Source of the DNA: Chthoniobacteraceae bacterium
GTDB taxonomy: Bacteria; Verrucomicrobiota; Verrucomicrobiia; Chthoniobacterales; Chthoniobacteraceae
Direction of reading: 5' to 3'
NCBI GenBank assembly: GCA_947476045.1
Contig: CANJNZ010000029.1
Location: forward strand, 1-48,050
DNA length: 48,050 bases
Shown here: positions 9,475-19,363 of the stretch, piece after piece
How the letters are laid out: every line of letters starts with the position of its first letter
How positions within the stretch are numbered: the stretch's first letter is position 1
Position numbers and translations under genes: made by a program
The notes under the pieces: generated by a model
What the model was told of the DNA's origin: nothing
The model's database searches: none
What the model saw: only the letters and a program-made list of their open reading frames with translations

Positions 9475-9502
9475 TTGACTCGGGCGGGGCATCCCCTAAT
9501 TT
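9475..9502 (+). promoter_or_regulatory. candidate sigma70 promoter of rplL
   Basis: TTGACT at 9475-9480 and TAATTT at 9497-9502, separated by 16 bp, lie in the cysE/rplL intergenic region in the rplL direction. Transcription would start near 9510 and leave a leader of about 160 nt. The -35 box is a five-of-six match; the -10 box is weaker. Confidence 0.45.
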
Positions 9503-9509
9503 CCGCGCT

Positions 9510-9670
9510 CCTTTTCCGCTGCTGCCAATCGGCGGGACACGTTGCCTCGTGAGAGGTGCGTGAATTCACAAAAACAACAACACATATGGTTCCTCGTCGG
9601 AACGGTGGCAGCCGTTCTTAATTGGCCTGAAGCCTCGGGCCGCGACGACACCGACAAAAAAACACATACC
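9510..9670 (+). promoter_or_regulatory. structured 5' leader upstream of rplL
   Basis: About 160 nt without a convincing gene. Two short, mutually exclusive stems are visible near 9588-9615: GTTCC/GGAAC and AACGG/CCGTT, which share the GGAACGG bases. A 7-bp hairpin with a 4-nt loop follows at 9624-9641 (GGCCTGA/TCGGGCC with one wobble). An A-rich single-stranded stretch follows and runs to the start codon, with no good Shine-Dalgarno. Overlapping stems are what an autoregulated ribosomal-protein leader would show (L10-type leaders control rplJL in many bacteria). No match to a known leader family could be tested here. Confidence 0.35.
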
Positions 9671-10060
9671 ATGGCAGATATCAGCACAATCGTTGATCAA
9701 CTCAGCAGCCTCACCGTCCTCGAAGTCGCGGACCTCGTGAAGCAACTCGAAACCAAGTGGGGCGTCAGCGCCGCGGCACCAGTGGCCGCAGTCGCAGCCT
9801 CCGGCGGTGGTGGTGGCGGCGCAGCCGCTGCACCAGCGGAAGAAAAGACTGCATTCGATATCGTCCTCAAAGAGGCCGGTGCGAACAAGATCAACGTCAT
9901 CAAGGAAGTCCGCGCCGCAGTGCCCGGCCTCGGCCTCGCCGAAGCCAAGGCCCTCGTCGAAGGCGCGCCAAAGACCCTCAAGGAAGGCGCGACCAAAGCC
10001 GAAGCCGAAGAGATCAAGAAGAAGCTCGAAGCAGCCGGCGCGAAGGTCGAGATCAAGTAA
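9671..10060 (+). CDS. rplL: 50S ribosomal protein L7/L12
   Basis: Stalk protein of the large subunit that recruits translation factors. Layout: N-terminal dimerisation domain ([24 protein letters not shown]), an Ala/Gly-rich hinge with a run of six glycines, and the C-terminal factor-binding domain ([54 protein letters not shown]). It is 129 aa, a normal length. The frame is open from 9542, but ATG 9671 gives the family start [11 protein letters not shown]. Oddity: rplL normally sits between rplJ and rpoB. Here it stands alone between cysE and an M50 peptidase gene, with its own promoter, leader and terminator. Confidence 0.95.
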   Translation: MADISTIVDQLSSLTVLEVADLVKQLETKWGVSAAAPVAAVAASGGGGGGAAAAPAEEKTAFDIVLKEAGANKINVIKEVRAAVPGLGLAEAKALVEGAPKTLKEGATKAEAEEIKKKLEAAGAKVEIK

Positions 10061-10080
10061 TCTCAGACTCTCATTTCAAA

Positions 10081-10120
10081 GCAAACGCGCAGGGGAAACC
10101 CTGCGCGTTTTGCTTTTTCT
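10081..10120 (+). terminator. rho-independent terminator of rplL
   Basis: A strong GC-rich hairpin starts 21 bp after the rplL stop. The perfect 9-bp core CGCGCAGGG/CCCTGCGCG has a GAAA loop and is extended by GCAAA/TTTGC with one bulge; T-rich sequence follows. It lies between the convergent rplL and M50 genes and may also act on the minus strand, although the tail there is less T-rich. Confidence 0.85.
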
Positions 10121-10152
10121 GAGTCTGGCCTGATTCCTCAGAAAGTTTGCAC

Positions 10153-11298
10153 TCATGCCTGAGTTTGAGACTCGCGGAGTTCCGTAATGATTCGTTTTAC
10201 GATGGACATGTGCCCTGCATATTTTTCCGCAGTTACAGCAAGCGTCCGCGCTTCATCGTGAGCGCCACGTTTCGCAGCGATTCGGGCAAGGTAGGCGGAG
10301 CTGATACCATGGTCTATAGGGGCCGAGCTTTTCGCGATGACCTTCTTTAGTGTCGTTTCGGCTTCGTCAAATCGCCCTGTCTCAAACATCAGCCCGCCCA
10401 ATGTGCCGTGTAGCGTGATGACATCCGGGAACTCCGCTATGAATGTCTGCAGAAGCTCAATGGCTTGCGGCATCGCTTCTATATCGCACCCATACAAAAC
10501 GACAGAAGCGAAAGTGTCAGCGGCTTCATAGCGAGTATGTTCGCCCTTTGCGATGCTGGTATCATGGAGGATACGCTCAGCGATTCGGCGGGCGGGTTCC
10601 CATAATTCAAGCCCGATGAAGTATCCGGCTAAAGCCTGTTGCTCTTTTAGCGGAAGAGCATCCGCTGGGGTTTCGGTCAGCTTTCGCACCCAATGCGCTG
10701 AAACCTGCTGCCTGCCTTGCTCGGCAGCGTAGGTCGCTTCCACAAAAGCATATTGGCGAAAATAAGCGCCAGCCTCTGGCAGTGGCTTCGTGAAAAGCCA
10801 CCAGATTTGTAGCGTGTCATTTCCAGTATCAATACGAGCCATTTTAACACGAGATGGAATAAGATTAAACAGTATCCTCAGTTCGAGTATGATGCATATG
10901 AGGAGCACGTTAAAATAGAGGTCTAGCTTTCCATAGACCGGCCCCGTGGAATTGATCTGGCAAATGAGAAAGGCTAAGTAGGAAAGTGAGAATAGCGGCC
11001 CCATTGCCAGGACGATAAATTGCCGCAAGCGATACCACGCCAAGGTTGGCGCAAGAGATATGACGTAGCCTCCATTCGGATATGGCGAAAGGTAGCACCG
11101 CGTCGCTCCGATCCACCTCGGCGAGCGCTTTTCAGTCCCGATGGACACCTCGAAGATTCGGCACCGCGCAAGCAGCGCACCAACAATGTGCCCAAGTTCG
11201 TGCCATGCAATGCTAAGCCAAAGCCCGATATAAATGGTCACCAACATCACCGCTAGAACGGCGACTGCGTATAGCCACTCTATCGCCGCAAAGATCAT
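10153..11298 (-). CDS. M50-type membrane metallopeptidase fused to a TPR-like region
   Basis: Site-2-protease-like membrane protein of 381 aa. It has an N-terminal membrane segment followed by HELGH at residues 33-37 (zinc site). Further membrane segments are seen at about 85-110 and 125-155, and an NLIP...DTGND segment could supply the third zinc ligand (the usual M50 motif is NxxPxxxxDG). Residues about 190-380 are soluble and helical with TPR-like spacing ([38 protein letters not shown]). The substrate is unknown. Its ATG overlaps the acnA stop by 4 bp (ATGA), so translation is probably coupled to aconitase. It could be a non-proteolytic homologue, as the second motif is imperfect. Confidence 0.7.
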   Translation of the reverse strand: MIFAAIEWLYAVAVLAVMLVTIYIGLWLSIAWHELGHIVGALLARCRIFEVSIGTEKRSPRWIGATRCYLSPYPNGGYVISLAPTLAWYRLRQFIVLAMGPLFSLSYLAFLICQINSTGPVYGKLDLYFNVLLICIILELRILFNLIPSRVKMARIDTGNDTLQIWWLFTKPLPEAGAYFRQYAFVEATYAAEQGRQQVSAHWVRKLTETPADALPLKEQQALAGYFIGLELWEPARRIAERILHDTSIAKGEHTRYEAADTFASVVLYGCDIEAMPQAIELLQTFIAEFPDVITLHGTLGGLMFETGRFDEAETTLKKVIAKSSAPIDHGISSAYLARIAAKRGAHDEARTLAVTAEKYAGHMSIVKRIITELRESQTQA

Positions 11299-14006
11299 GC
11301 ACTCAGCAACTGCCGCAGCACATACGGCAGGATGCCGCCATGGCGGACGTATTCGACCTCGATGGCGGTATCAATGCGGCTGCGGAGCGTGACTTTCTCC
11401 TCGGTGCCGTTCGCGCGGTGGATGACGAGTGTGATGTCGCTCATCGGCTTGATGTCGTCGCTGAGGCCGAGCAGGTCGAACGACTCGGTGCCGTCGAGCT
11501 TCAGCGTCTGCGCGGTCATGCCGTCGGGGAATTGCAGCGGAAGGACGCCCATTCCGCAGAGGTTGCTGCGGTGGATGCGCTCGAAGCTCTGCGCGACGAC
11601 GGCCTTCACGCCGAGGAGCGCGGTGCCTTTCGCGGCCCAGTCGCGCGAACTGCCGGTGCCGTATTCTTGTCCGGAAAAAATCATCAGCGGCGTTTTCGTC
11701 TCCGCGTATTTCATTGCAGCGTCGTAGATGGGCATGACTTCGCCGTTGAACTTCGTCACGCCGCCCTCGGTGCCGGGGCACATGAGGTTCTTGATACGAA
11801 CATTCGCGAAAGTGCCGCGTGTCATGATACGGTCATTGCCGCGGCGGCTGCCGTAGCTGTTGAAATCCTCAAACGCGACGCCGGCTTCCGTGAGGAACTT
11901 GCCTGCGGGCGATGCCTTCTTGATCGCGCCTGCGGGAGAAATGTGATCGGTCGTCACGCTGTCGCCGAAGATGCCGAGCGGACGCGCGCCTTTGATCTCG
12001 CCGATGCGACCGGCAGACATTCCGAAGTTCGTGAAGAATGGCGGCTCCTGCACGTAGGTGCTCTGCTTGTTCCACTCGAACACGTCGCCGACGGTGCCGG
12101 GGATTTCGTTCCACTTCGGATTTTGCGAGGCGAAGTCGGTGTAGAGTTTGCGGAAGATTTCCGGCGACAGCGCGGTGCTCATCACGTCGCGGACTTCCTT
12201 CTGGCTCGGCCAGATGTCGCGCAGATAGACAGGCTTGCCGTCCTGGCCGGTGCCGATGGGCTCGCTGCTCAGATCAATATCCACGCGGCCCGCGAGCGCG
12301 AATGCGACGACGAGCGGCGGCGACATGAGGAAGTTCGCCTTGATGTTCTGATGCACGCGCGCCTCGAAGTTGCGGTTACCGGAGAGCACCGACGCGGCGA
12401 CGAGATCGTTCTTCGTCACGGCTTCCTCGATGGCGGGATGCAGCGGACCGCTGTTGCCGATGCACGTCGTGCAGCCGTAGCCGACGGTCTGGAATCCGAG
12501 CGTGTCGAGATACTGCGAGAGGCCGGTCTTGTTCAGGTAATCGGTGACGACGCGCGAGCCAGGCCCGAGCGAGGACTTCACCGCGGGGTTCACTTTGAGC
12601 CCACGCTCGACGGCCTTCTTCGCAAGCAGGCCCGCGCCGAGCATCACGGACGGATTGCTCGTGTTTGTGCATGAAGTGATCGCCGCGATGAGCACGCTGC
12701 CATTGCGAATAGTCGCAGCGCCGGTCTGCGTGGGATTTTCGCCGGTTAGAGAAAGCTCCACCTTCTTCTCCGCCAGATCCGTTGCCGGCTTTCCGTAGCC
12801 GCCGTCGGCGACGGGCTTTGAAAACAGCTCGGTGAACTTGCTGCCGAGGTCGTTGAGATTGATGCGGTCCTGCGGGCGTTTCGGGCCGGCGACTCCAGGA
12901 ACGACAGTCGAGAGATCGAGTTCCAGTTCCACGCTGTAGTTGAGCTGGCCTTTCGTCGGAACGCCCCAGAGGCCCTGCGCCTTGTAGTAGTTCTCGAACG
13001 CCGTGCATTGCGCCTCAGTGCGCCCGGTGCCGCGAAGGTAGGCGACGGTCTCTTCGTCGATCGGGAAGAAGCCCATCGTCGCACCGTATTCGGGCGCCAT
13101 GTTTGCAATGGTCGCGCGATCCACGACGGCGAGCGCCTTCGCACCCGGGCCGTAAAATTCCACAAATTTTCCGACGACCTTCGCCTTGCGGAGCATTTGC
13201 GTGATGTGCAGCACCACGTCGGTCGCAGTCACACCCTCAGCCACCGCGCCCGTGAGATTCACACCCACGACTTCCGGCGTGAGGAAATAGACCGGCTGTC
13301 CGAGCATTCCCGCTTCTGCCTCGATTCCGCCGACGCCCCAGCCGACGACGCCAAGACCGTTGATCATTGTCGTGTGCGAGTCAGTGCCGACGAGCGTATC
13401 GGGGTAATACGTGTCGCCACTGGAGAGCACGCCTTTCGCGAGATACTCGAGGTTCACCTGATGCACGATGCCGATGCCCGGAGGCACGACGCCGAACGTC
13501 TTGAACGCCTGCTGGCCCCACTTGAGCAGTTCGTAGCGCTCACGGTTCCGCTTGAATTCGAGATCCAGATTTTTCTGCAGCGCATCGCCGCTGCCGAAAA
13601 AGTCCACCTGCACCGAGTGATCCACCACGAGATCCACGGGCACGAGCGGCTCGATCATTTTCGGATCACGTCCGAGACGCGAAACCGTCGAGCGCATTGC
13701 TGCGAGGTCCACGAGAAGCGGCACACCGGTGAAGTCCTGCAACACCACGCGCGCGACGACGAAAGGAATTTCCACCTGCGCCGGAGCCTTCGCATTCCAG
13801 TTTGCGAGCAACTTCACATCCTCCTCGCGCACGCGCTTGCCGTCGCAATTCCGCAGCACGCTTTCCAGCACGATGCGGATGGATATTGGCAGTTTTGAAA
13901 TCGGCCCGATGCCCGATTTTTCCAGCGCAGGCAGACTGAAAAGTGTGCCCTGTTTTCCGTGCCCCAGATCGAAGTTTGTCAGCGTCTTGAATGCGTCGTT
14001 GCTCAT
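11295..14006 (-). CDS. acnA: aconitate hydratase
   Basis: [4Fe-4S] enzyme of the TCA cycle that isomerises citrate and isocitrate; the 903-aa length fits the AcnA/IRP1 type. Cluster cysteines are visible in [16 protein letters not shown] and in [12 protein letters not shown]. Other family blocks are [47 protein letters not shown], and [24 protein letters not shown] in the swivelling C-terminal domain. The frame extends upstream to 14045, but Met at 14006 gives MSNDAFKTL, like family N-termini. A perfect inverted repeat sits 45 bp upstream. The gene is coupled to the M50-TPR gene downstream. Confidence 0.95.
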   Translation of the reverse strand: MSNDAFKTLTNFDLGHGKQGTLFSLPALEKSGIGPISKLPISIRIVLESVLRNCDGKRVREEDVKLLANWNAKAPAQVEIPFVVARVVLQDFTGVPLLVDLAAMRSTVSRLGRDPKMIEPLVPVDLVVDHSVQVDFFGSGDALQKNLDLEFKRNRERYELLKWGQQAFKTFGVVPPGIGIVHQVNLEYLAKGVLSSGDTYYPDTLVGTDSHTTMINGLGVVGWGVGGIEAEAGMLGQPVYFLTPEVVGVNLTGAVAEGVTATDVVLHITQMLRKAKVVGKFVEFYGPGAKALAVVDRATIANMAPEYGATMGFFPIDEETVAYLRGTGRTEAQCTAFENYYKAQGLWGVPTKGQLNYSVELELDLSTVVPGVAGPKRPQDRINLNDLGSKFTELFSKPVADGGYGKPATDLAEKKVELSLTGENPTQTGAATIRNGSVLIAAITSCTNTSNPSVMLGAGLLAKKAVERGLKVNPAVKSSLGPGSRVVTDYLNKTGLSQYLDTLGFQTVGYGCTTCIGNSGPLHPAIEEAVTKNDLVAASVLSGNRNFEARVHQNIKANFLMSPPLVVAFALAGRVDIDLSSEPIGTGQDGKPVYLRDIWPSQKEVRDVMSTALSPEIFRKLYTDFASQNPKWNEIPGTVGDVFEWNKQSTYVQEPPFFTNFGMSAGRIGEIKGARPLGIFGDSVTTDHISPAGAIKKASPAGKFLTEAGVAFEDFNSYGSRRGNDRIMTRGTFANVRIKNLMCPGTEGGVTKFNGEVMPIYDAAMKYAETKTPLMIFSGQEYGTGSSRDWAAKGTALLGVKAVVAQSFERIHRSNLCGMGVLPLQFPDGMTAQTLKLDGTESFDLLGLSDDIKPMSDITLVIHRANGTEEKVTLRSRIDTAIEVEYVRHGGILPYVLRQLLSA

Positions 14007-14050
14007 ATTTTTAAAATGAAAGAGCGTGGAGAAAAGCGGACACATCCTTT

Positions 14051-14077
14051 CTGCGCAAGCATAGCCGTATTGCGCAG
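14051..14077. promoter_or_regulatory. perfect inverted repeat upstream of acnA
   Basis: CTGCGCAA at 14051-14058 and TTGCGCAG at 14070-14077 are exact reverse complements separated by 11 bp. They lie between divergent acnA (start 14006) and tRNA-Ser (14136). The centre-to-centre spacing of 19 bp, about two helical turns, suits a dimeric regulator. No T-rich tail follows on either strand, so it does not look like a terminator. The regulator, if any, is unknown. Confidence 0.4.
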
Positions 14078-14135
14078 GCAGTAAAAATCCGCTGGCATTC
14101 CGCGCTTCCGCAGCTATGCATCCACCCCTCGAAAC

Positions 14136-14225
14136 GGAAGGGTGGCTGAGTGGTCTAAAGCACTCGACTCGAAATCGAACGTGGGGTAAAACTCACCGTG
14201 GGTTCAAATCCCACCCCTTCCGCCA
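14136..14225 (+). tRNA. tRNA-Ser (anticodon CGA)
   Basis: A 90-nt class II tRNA with a genomically encoded CCA. The acceptor stem GGAAGGG/CCCTTCC has discriminator G, followed by CCA at 14223-14225. The anticodon loop CTCGAAA gives CGA, reading UCG. A long variable arm (GTG...CAC) and the T arm GTGGG-TTCAAAT-CCCAC are present. The outermost anticodon-stem pair (27-43) appears to be a C-A mismatch; the other four pairs are sound. Confidence 0.93.
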
Positions 14226-14232
14226 CTCTTGC

Positions 14233-14982
14233 TCAATTTCTCCGACGCTGAAATCGTCCCCGCCATTGAGACTGGGGCTTAGGTGTCGGGTTTTCTTCTT
14301 CGAGTTGGGGCGCGTATTCGGCGACGTAGATCATGTGGGCGAAACGCTTGGCGCGTTCGTGCGCCTTGGCGGGGAAGGCTTCCACGTAAAATCCGGAGCG
14401 GCTGAGTTTCGCCATGAAAGCGGGTTCCTCACATGCGGACCAGTAGGCGACTTTTGCACGAGGCTTCAGCGCGCGGGCGACGAGTTGAAAGCCGTTGCGA
14501 TTGTAGAGATGCGAATTGCCCGCCTGGACGAGCGAGGCCGGCGTATGATCGGTGTCGAGCAGGATGGCGTCGTAGTATGCGGGCTTGGAGCGGCGGATGA
14601 TTTCGAAAACGTCGTCGGTCAAAATCTCGACGCGCGGATCGTTGAGCAGTGTGCCGTTCACTTTGCGAAGCAGTTCGCGATTCCACGTGACGACATCGGG
14701 CAGGAACTCGGCGACCTGCACGGTGGCTCCACGGCCCACGAGTTCGAGCGCGCGTTTCATCGTGTATCCGAGGCCGAGGCCGCCGATGAGGATGCGCGGA
14801 TGCGGTTCGCGATGGAGTCCTTTGCACGAGAGGTCAGCGAGGAGGAGTTCGGAACTCGTGGCGGTGCTGCTCATGAGCTGGCGGCCGTTGATTTTCAAAA
14901 AGTAATCACCGTCGTGTTCGTGCAGGCTGAATAGCGAGCCGTCCGGCGTTCGTGTCTGCGCGAGGGTGATGAAAGGCTTCAT
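14233..14982 (-). CDS. spermidine-synthase-like SAM-dependent methyltransferase
   Basis: Rossmann-fold protein of the spermine/spermidine synthase superfamily, 249 aa. The glycine motif is in ILIGGLGLGYTMKRALELV. The acidic strand end is VQVAEFLPDVVTWNRELL, followed by DPRVEILTDDVFEII and the YDAILLDTDHTPASLV segment. The aminopropyltransferase substrate residues are not obvious, so polyamine synthesis is not claimed. The frame is open to 15156, but everything upstream of Met 14982 overlaps the 3' end of glnD. With this start it follows glnD by 10 bp and is probably cotranscribed. Confidence 0.7.
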   Translation of the reverse strand: MKPFITLAQTRTPDGSLFSLHEHDGDYFLKINGRQLMSSTATSSELLLADLSCKGLHREPHPRILIGGLGLGYTMKRALELVGRGATVQVAEFLPDVVTWNRELLRKVNGTLLNDPRVEILTDDVFEIIRRSKPAYYDAILLDTDHTPASLVQAGNSHLYNRNGFQLVARALKPRAKVAYWSACEEPAFMAKLSRSGFYVEAFPAKAHERAKRFAHMIYVAEYAPQLEEENPTPKPQSQWRGRFQRRRN

Positions 14983-14992
14983 GGTTGGATTT

Positions 14993-17743
14993 TCAAATTG
15001 CGCGAGATGCGATTCCGCCGAGAGTTTCGCGGATTGCATGGAGCCAGTCGGGGTCGGTGACTTTGTGGCCCTTGATGTCAGTGAGATAAAAGCTGTCGAT
15101 GGCCGCACCTTTTTCCGTTGCGATGCGCGCGGCTGCGATTTGAAAACCAGCGTCACCGATGGTGCTGAGCAGTTCGTAGAGGAGGCCGAGACGGTCGGGG
15201 GTCAGGATATCCACGACAGTATAGAGCGGGTGGGAATCCGTGCTGATGGCGATTCTCGTGGGGAAATCCAGAACCACGGCGTGCTTGCGGGCGAGCGCCT
15301 TGGTGAGCAGTGGGGCAAAGTCGTAGCGTTCGCCTTGCAATGCGTCGTTGATGAGGCGTTCGACTTTGGCGATGTCACGCTTGTCTTCCACGGCTTCGTA
15401 GCGAGTGGTGCTTACGCGGAATACATCGAGCACAAGGCCGTCGTCGCGGGTGAAAATATCCGCGCTGAGAATATTCAACTCCGTGGCCGAGAGTGCGCCG
15501 CAGATGCGCGCGAGGAGTTGCTGGCGGTCCCATGTGACGATGTGAAGTTCGCTGTGGCCGGCATTTTCGCGTGATTCCCAATGGATGACCGGACGAAGGG
15601 TATACTCGTCGCTGTTCCAGCGTGTTTCCAGAAACTCACGAAACATCCGGAGATGCGCGGCTATTTGCTCCCCGTTGTTATTCTGAAAATAACGCTCCGG
15701 CATTGCTTTGAAATGCGCATCGAGTTCGAGCGCGTAGTCGGCGGGCAGGAGCTTCGATACGCTGGCGAGCAGGTCGTTTCGTTCGATTTGACGCTGTTTG
15801 TGAAAGCCAGCGCTGTCGGCAAAAAACTGGGATGCGCTGCGATAGAGCTGCCAGACAAGAGATTGCGTCCAGTCATTCCAGAGTTTGTCGTCGCCGACTC
15901 CGAGACCGTCCGCAACGGTGATGAGCATCAGCGCATCGAGCCATTCCTGGTTTTGCACGATGCCTGCAAATTCCTCGATGGTAGATTCGTCCTGAAGGTC
16001 CCGCTGACGTGCGGTCTTGGCGAGGATGTCGTGGCTATCCACGAGGAAGGTGAGCATCTGCCGCTGGTCGCTTGAAAAGCGTAGACGCTTGGCGACCTTG
16101 CTGGCGTTTTCGGCGCTCACGTCGTTGTGGTGACGGCTGTTTGCGGCCTTGCCAGTGTCGTGAAGCAGCAGCGCGAGATAGAGCACGCTGGTGTCCTCGA
16201 TCTTTTGAAAAAGCTCCTTGTAGCCTTCGAATTTCTTTTCGTCGGTATCGAGCAGTGTATCGAGCTTCTCGATGCAGACGAGCGTGTGCTCGTCCACCGT
16301 GTAGCGGTGAAAAAACTCGTGCTGGACAAGCGCTGTCACGCTGCCGAATTCGGGCATCCATTTCCCGAGAAAGTCCACGCGGTGCATCGCACGCAGCACG
16401 TGTCCGACTTCGCCTTTGTGGCGCAGGATTTCGATGAAGACCTCGCGGTTTTCCTGCATGTGCAGGAACGTTGCATCCACATACTTCAGACGCCGGCGCA
16501 CGAGCTGCCGCAGTTCCGGCGACATGCGCAGGCCGCGTTGTTGGACGTGATGAAACAGTCGCATCATACGCGGCTTGTCCTCACGGAAAATGTGGCGGTG
16601 CTGGTAGTGCATCCGGCCATCAAAGGCGACAAATCCATCGAATTCCTCGCGCTTCGCTTTGTGTCTGCGGAAGGGGAGAAATTTGAAAAAGCCACGGGGC
16701 TTTGGTTCATCCGGCATCGGCAGTGCGAGACGCTCTGAGACGAGTTCAGTGATTTCGTAAATGGCCCGTGCGTGATTGTAGTAATCGCGCATGAATGCCT
16801 CTGTGCGACGCAGCACGTCCGGGAACTTTTCCTTGTATCCAAGACGATCCGCGAGGTCGCGTTGCTGGTTCACCATGATCACATCCGTGTGACGCTGGGT
16901 GAGCTGGTGAAGCTCGGTGCGTAGGCGGAAAATCCATTCGTAGGCGCTGTCAATTTCACGCTGCTCTGCCTCGTTGAGATATTTTCTCTCCACCAGTTCG
17001 CCTGTCGTGCGCACGCTGTATTTGAAATACGCCATCCACATCAGGTTCTGGAAATCGCGCAGGCCGCCGCATCCGTTTTTGATGTTCGGCTCCTGCATAT
17101 AAACGGTGTGTCCGTATTTCGCGTGACGCGCTGCCTGATCCTCGACGCGTGCTTTCAAATACCTGTCCGCGTGCCCGCTCACACACTCTTTTTGAAAGCG
17201 CTGCCCGAACCTCGCAAACAACTCCTTGTCGCCGAAAAGCAGGCGCGCTTCGAGCATCGCGGTGCGCGACTGCATCTCCTTGTTTGCCTCCGCCATCGTC
17301 TCGTCGAGGCTCCGCGTGGGGCAGCTTGGCGTGTAGTCGCACGCGTAGATGATGTGCTGCGATTCCTTCACGATTTGCTCCACGCCCGGTGGAAGCTGCG
17401 CGCCACCTGCGTGGAGAAAGGTCAGATCGATGTCGCTTTTGGGATTCAGTTCCCGTCGTCCGTAGCCACCAAGTGCGACCAAAGCGAGACGCGGCACTTT
17501 TTTACCCGATGCCGCGAGCGCATCGAACTGCTCCACCATGAGATGACAAAGCCAGTCATCAATCATCTCCGCACGGAGCCGTCCGCCTTCCAGCCCGCCC
17601 TGTGTCTTCTGCGCTTCTGCCAGCTTCTCCTCCTCGGCACGCAACACCTTGTTATACTCCTCGACCCGCACTTCGTATGCAAAGTGCCCGTCGGCCTTCA
17701 GCCGCGCGGCGATCTCATTGAGTGTTTTTGCAAAACGTCCCAT
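14993..17743 (-). CDS. glnD: [protein-PII] uridylyltransferase / uridylyl-removing enzyme
   Basis: Bifunctional nitrogen sensor that uridylylates and deuridylylates PII according to glutamine. Order of domains: nucleotidyltransferase (GGYGRREL at 92-99, SDIDL at 103-107), a GlnD helical linker (MQEPNIKNGCGGLRDFQNL), an HD domain (HEFFHRYTVDEHT, then LLLHDTGKAANSRHHNDVSA), and two C-terminal ACT domains (HSELHIVTWDRQQLLARICG; YTVVDILTPDRLGLLYELL). About 916 aa is normal. Met at 17743 is chosen; the frame also allows 17755. The PII and glnA genes are not in the window. It lies directly downstream of pgi (about 20 bp). Confidence 0.93.
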   Translation of the reverse strand: MGRFAKTLNEIAARLKADGHFAYEVRVEEYNKVLRAEEEKLAEAQKTQGGLEGGRLRAEMIDDWLCHLMVEQFDALAASGKKVPRLALVALGGYGRRELNPKSDIDLTFLHAGGAQLPPGVEQIVKESQHIIYACDYTPSCPTRSLDETMAEANKEMQSRTAMLEARLLFGDKELFARFGQRFQKECVSGHADRYLKARVEDQAARHAKYGHTVYMQEPNIKNGCGGLRDFQNLMWMAYFKYSVRTTGELVERKYLNEAEQREIDSAYEWIFRLRTELHQLTQRHTDVIMVNQQRDLADRLGYKEKFPDVLRRTEAFMRDYYNHARAIYEITELVSERLALPMPDEPKPRGFFKFLPFRRHKAKREEFDGFVAFDGRMHYQHRHIFREDKPRMMRLFHHVQQRGLRMSPELRQLVRRRLKYVDATFLHMQENREVFIEILRHKGEVGHVLRAMHRVDFLGKWMPEFGSVTALVQHEFFHRYTVDEHTLVCIEKLDTLLDTDEKKFEGYKELFQKIEDTSVLYLALLLHDTGKAANSRHHNDVSAENASKVAKRLRFSSDQRQMLTFLVDSHDILAKTARQRDLQDESTIEEFAGIVQNQEWLDALMLITVADGLGVGDDKLWNDWTQSLVWQLYRSASQFFADSAGFHKQRQIERNDLLASVSKLLPADYALELDAHFKAMPERYFQNNNGEQIAAHLRMFREFLETRWNSDEYTLRPVIHWESRENAGHSELHIVTWDRQQLLARICGALSATELNILSADIFTRDDGLVLDVFRVSTTRYEAVEDKRDIAKVERLINDALQGERYDFAPLLTKALARKHAVVLDFPTRIAISTDSHPLYTVVDILTPDRLGLLYELLSTIGDAGFQIAAARIATEKGAAIDSFYLTDIKGHKVTDPDWLHAIRETLGGIASRAI

Positions 17744-17764
17744 GTCCCGTGGCAAACGTGCGCC

Positions 17765-19309
17765 TTAAACGAGTGCGAACGTCTGCGCTCCGGGTGCCCC
17801 GGCAGATACGCGTTTCACCTTCGCATCGTTCGTCGCGAGATGTGTGAGCGCGTGAAAAACGGACTCCGCATCCTCGCCGGTGCTTGCGGCGATTTGCGCA
17901 GCGCGCTGAGGCTGCGCGGTGAGAGCCGCGCGAGTGTTGAGCAGTGTTTTCAGCACGCTCGCGGCGGCTTTCTTACCGGCCTCGACGCCCGGTTGATGGT
18001 AGGCGTTGATGTTTACGAGCGACGCGTAGAAACCAACGGCGCGCTCGTAGAGTGCGATGAGCGCGCCGACCGTGTTCGCGTTCACTTCGGGGATGCTCAC
18101 GGTGATGTTCCCGCGCCCTCCCTCGAAAAGCGCTGTGCGTGTGCCGCGCAGGAAACCTTGCAGATAATCGCCGCATTTCACGCCCGGCTCCACCTCGATG
18201 CCCGCCGTGTCGCGCGCCTTGCGCACTTCGATGAGAGTGGCGAAGAAATTGTTCACGCCGTCGCGGAGTTGCTGCACGTAGGCGTGCTGGTCGGTCGAGC
18301 CTTTGTTGCCATAAACGGCAATGCCCTGTTCGGCGACTTTACCATCGAGATCGTGCTTTTTGCCGAGGCTCTCCATCACGAGTTGCTGGAGGTATTTCGA
18401 GAAAAGACAGAGCCGGTCCTTGTATGGCAGCACGACCATGTCTTTCGCGCCTTTTCCTCCGCCAGCGAAGTGCCACATCAGCGCGAGCAACATCGCGGGA
18501 TTTTTCCGAGTCTCGCCGACGCGCGTCCACACATCCATCGCAGCCGCGCCTTGCAGGATTCCGCCGACATTCACGCCTTGCAGCGCGAGCGGGACGAGAC
18601 CCACGGCGCTCATCACACTCGTGCGACCACCGACCCAGTCCCACATCGGGAAACGCGCGAGCCACTTCGCATTGGACGCATATTGATCGAGCTGCGAGCC
18701 GACGCCCGTCACGGCGACAGCGTGCTTGTTGAAAGCGATGCCAGCGCGCTTGTAGGCGGCCTCGGCCTCCAGCATTCCGTTGCGCGTTTCCGGTGTGCTG
18801 CCGCTTTTTGAAATGACCACGACCAGCGTGTGTTCGAGGCGTGGCGCGAGTGTTTCGAGCACGCGATCCATTCCCTGTGGGTCGGTGTTGTCGAAGAAAT
18901 GCAGCCGCATTTTATCCGCGCTGGTGCCGAGTGCGTCCGCCACGAATTGCGGCCCGAGCGCCGAGCCGCCGATGCCGATTACGAGCACTTCGGTAAATTT
19001 GCCGCTCTTGTGCGCGTCGAGCGCGAACTGCCGGATGGACGCGTAGCAATTCCCGATTTCGTCTCGCAACTCCGGCGTCGGTGCCAGCTCTGCGCAGCGC
19101 AGCCAATAGTGGCCGACCATCCGTTTCTCGTCCGGGTTCGCAATCGCCCCGCGCTCCAGCTCGCCCATCGCCGCGAACGCCTTTTGCGCCGCCGGCTCCA
19201 TGCCCGCCAGCCACTCGTCGGTGAAACTCATGCGGCTGATGTCCAGCGACACACCGAGTTCATCATTGGCCACGTAGTATTTTTGAAAGCGATCCCAGAG
19301 CGTTGACAT
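17765..19309 (-). CDS. pgi: glucose-6-phosphate isomerase
   Basis: Glycolytic/gluconeogenic isomerase converting G6P and F6P. SIS-type sugar-phosphate sites are seen in [13 protein letters not shown] and [32 protein letters not shown], the presumed catalytic Glu in [11 protein letters not shown], the His in [14 protein letters not shown], and the Lys in [12 protein letters not shown] complete the active site. It is 514 aa from Met 19309 ([13 protein letters not shown]); the frame is open to 19339. It lies 54 bp after the ABC exporter and about 20 bp before glnD in one minus-strand cluster. Confidence 0.93.
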   Translation of the reverse strand: MSTLWDRFQKYYVANDELGVSLDISRMSFTDEWLAGMEPAAQKAFAAMGELERGAIANPDEKRMVGHYWLRCAELAPTPELRDEIGNCYASIRQFALDAHKSGKFTEVLVIGIGGSALGPQFVADALGTSADKMRLHFFDNTDPQGMDRVLETLAPRLEHTLVVVISKSGSTPETRNGMLEAEAAYKRAGIAFNKHAVAVTGVGSQLDQYASNAKWLARFPMWDWVGGRTSVMSAVGLVPLALQGVNVGGILQGAAAMDVWTRVGETRKNPAMLLALMWHFAGGGKGAKDMVVLPYKDRLCLFSKYLQQLVMESLGKKHDLDGKVAEQGIAVYGNKGSTDQHAYVQQLRDGVNNFFATLIEVRKARDTAGIEVEPGVKCGDYLQGFLRGTRTALFEGGRGNITVSIPEVNANTVGALIALYERAVGFYASLVNINAYHQPGVEAGKKAAASVLKTLLNTRAALTAQPQRAAQIAASTGEDAESVFHALTHLATNDAKVKRVSAGAPGAQTFALV

Positions 19310-19363
19310 AAGGCGCGGAGTGAAGCTGGCAGGCGGCACGCTGGCAAGCCGCAGGGCAGGGGA

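Noticed and set aside
11340-12674. 444-codon open frame on the + strand
   Set aside because: Antisense to acnA; no family features and shadow-like composition.
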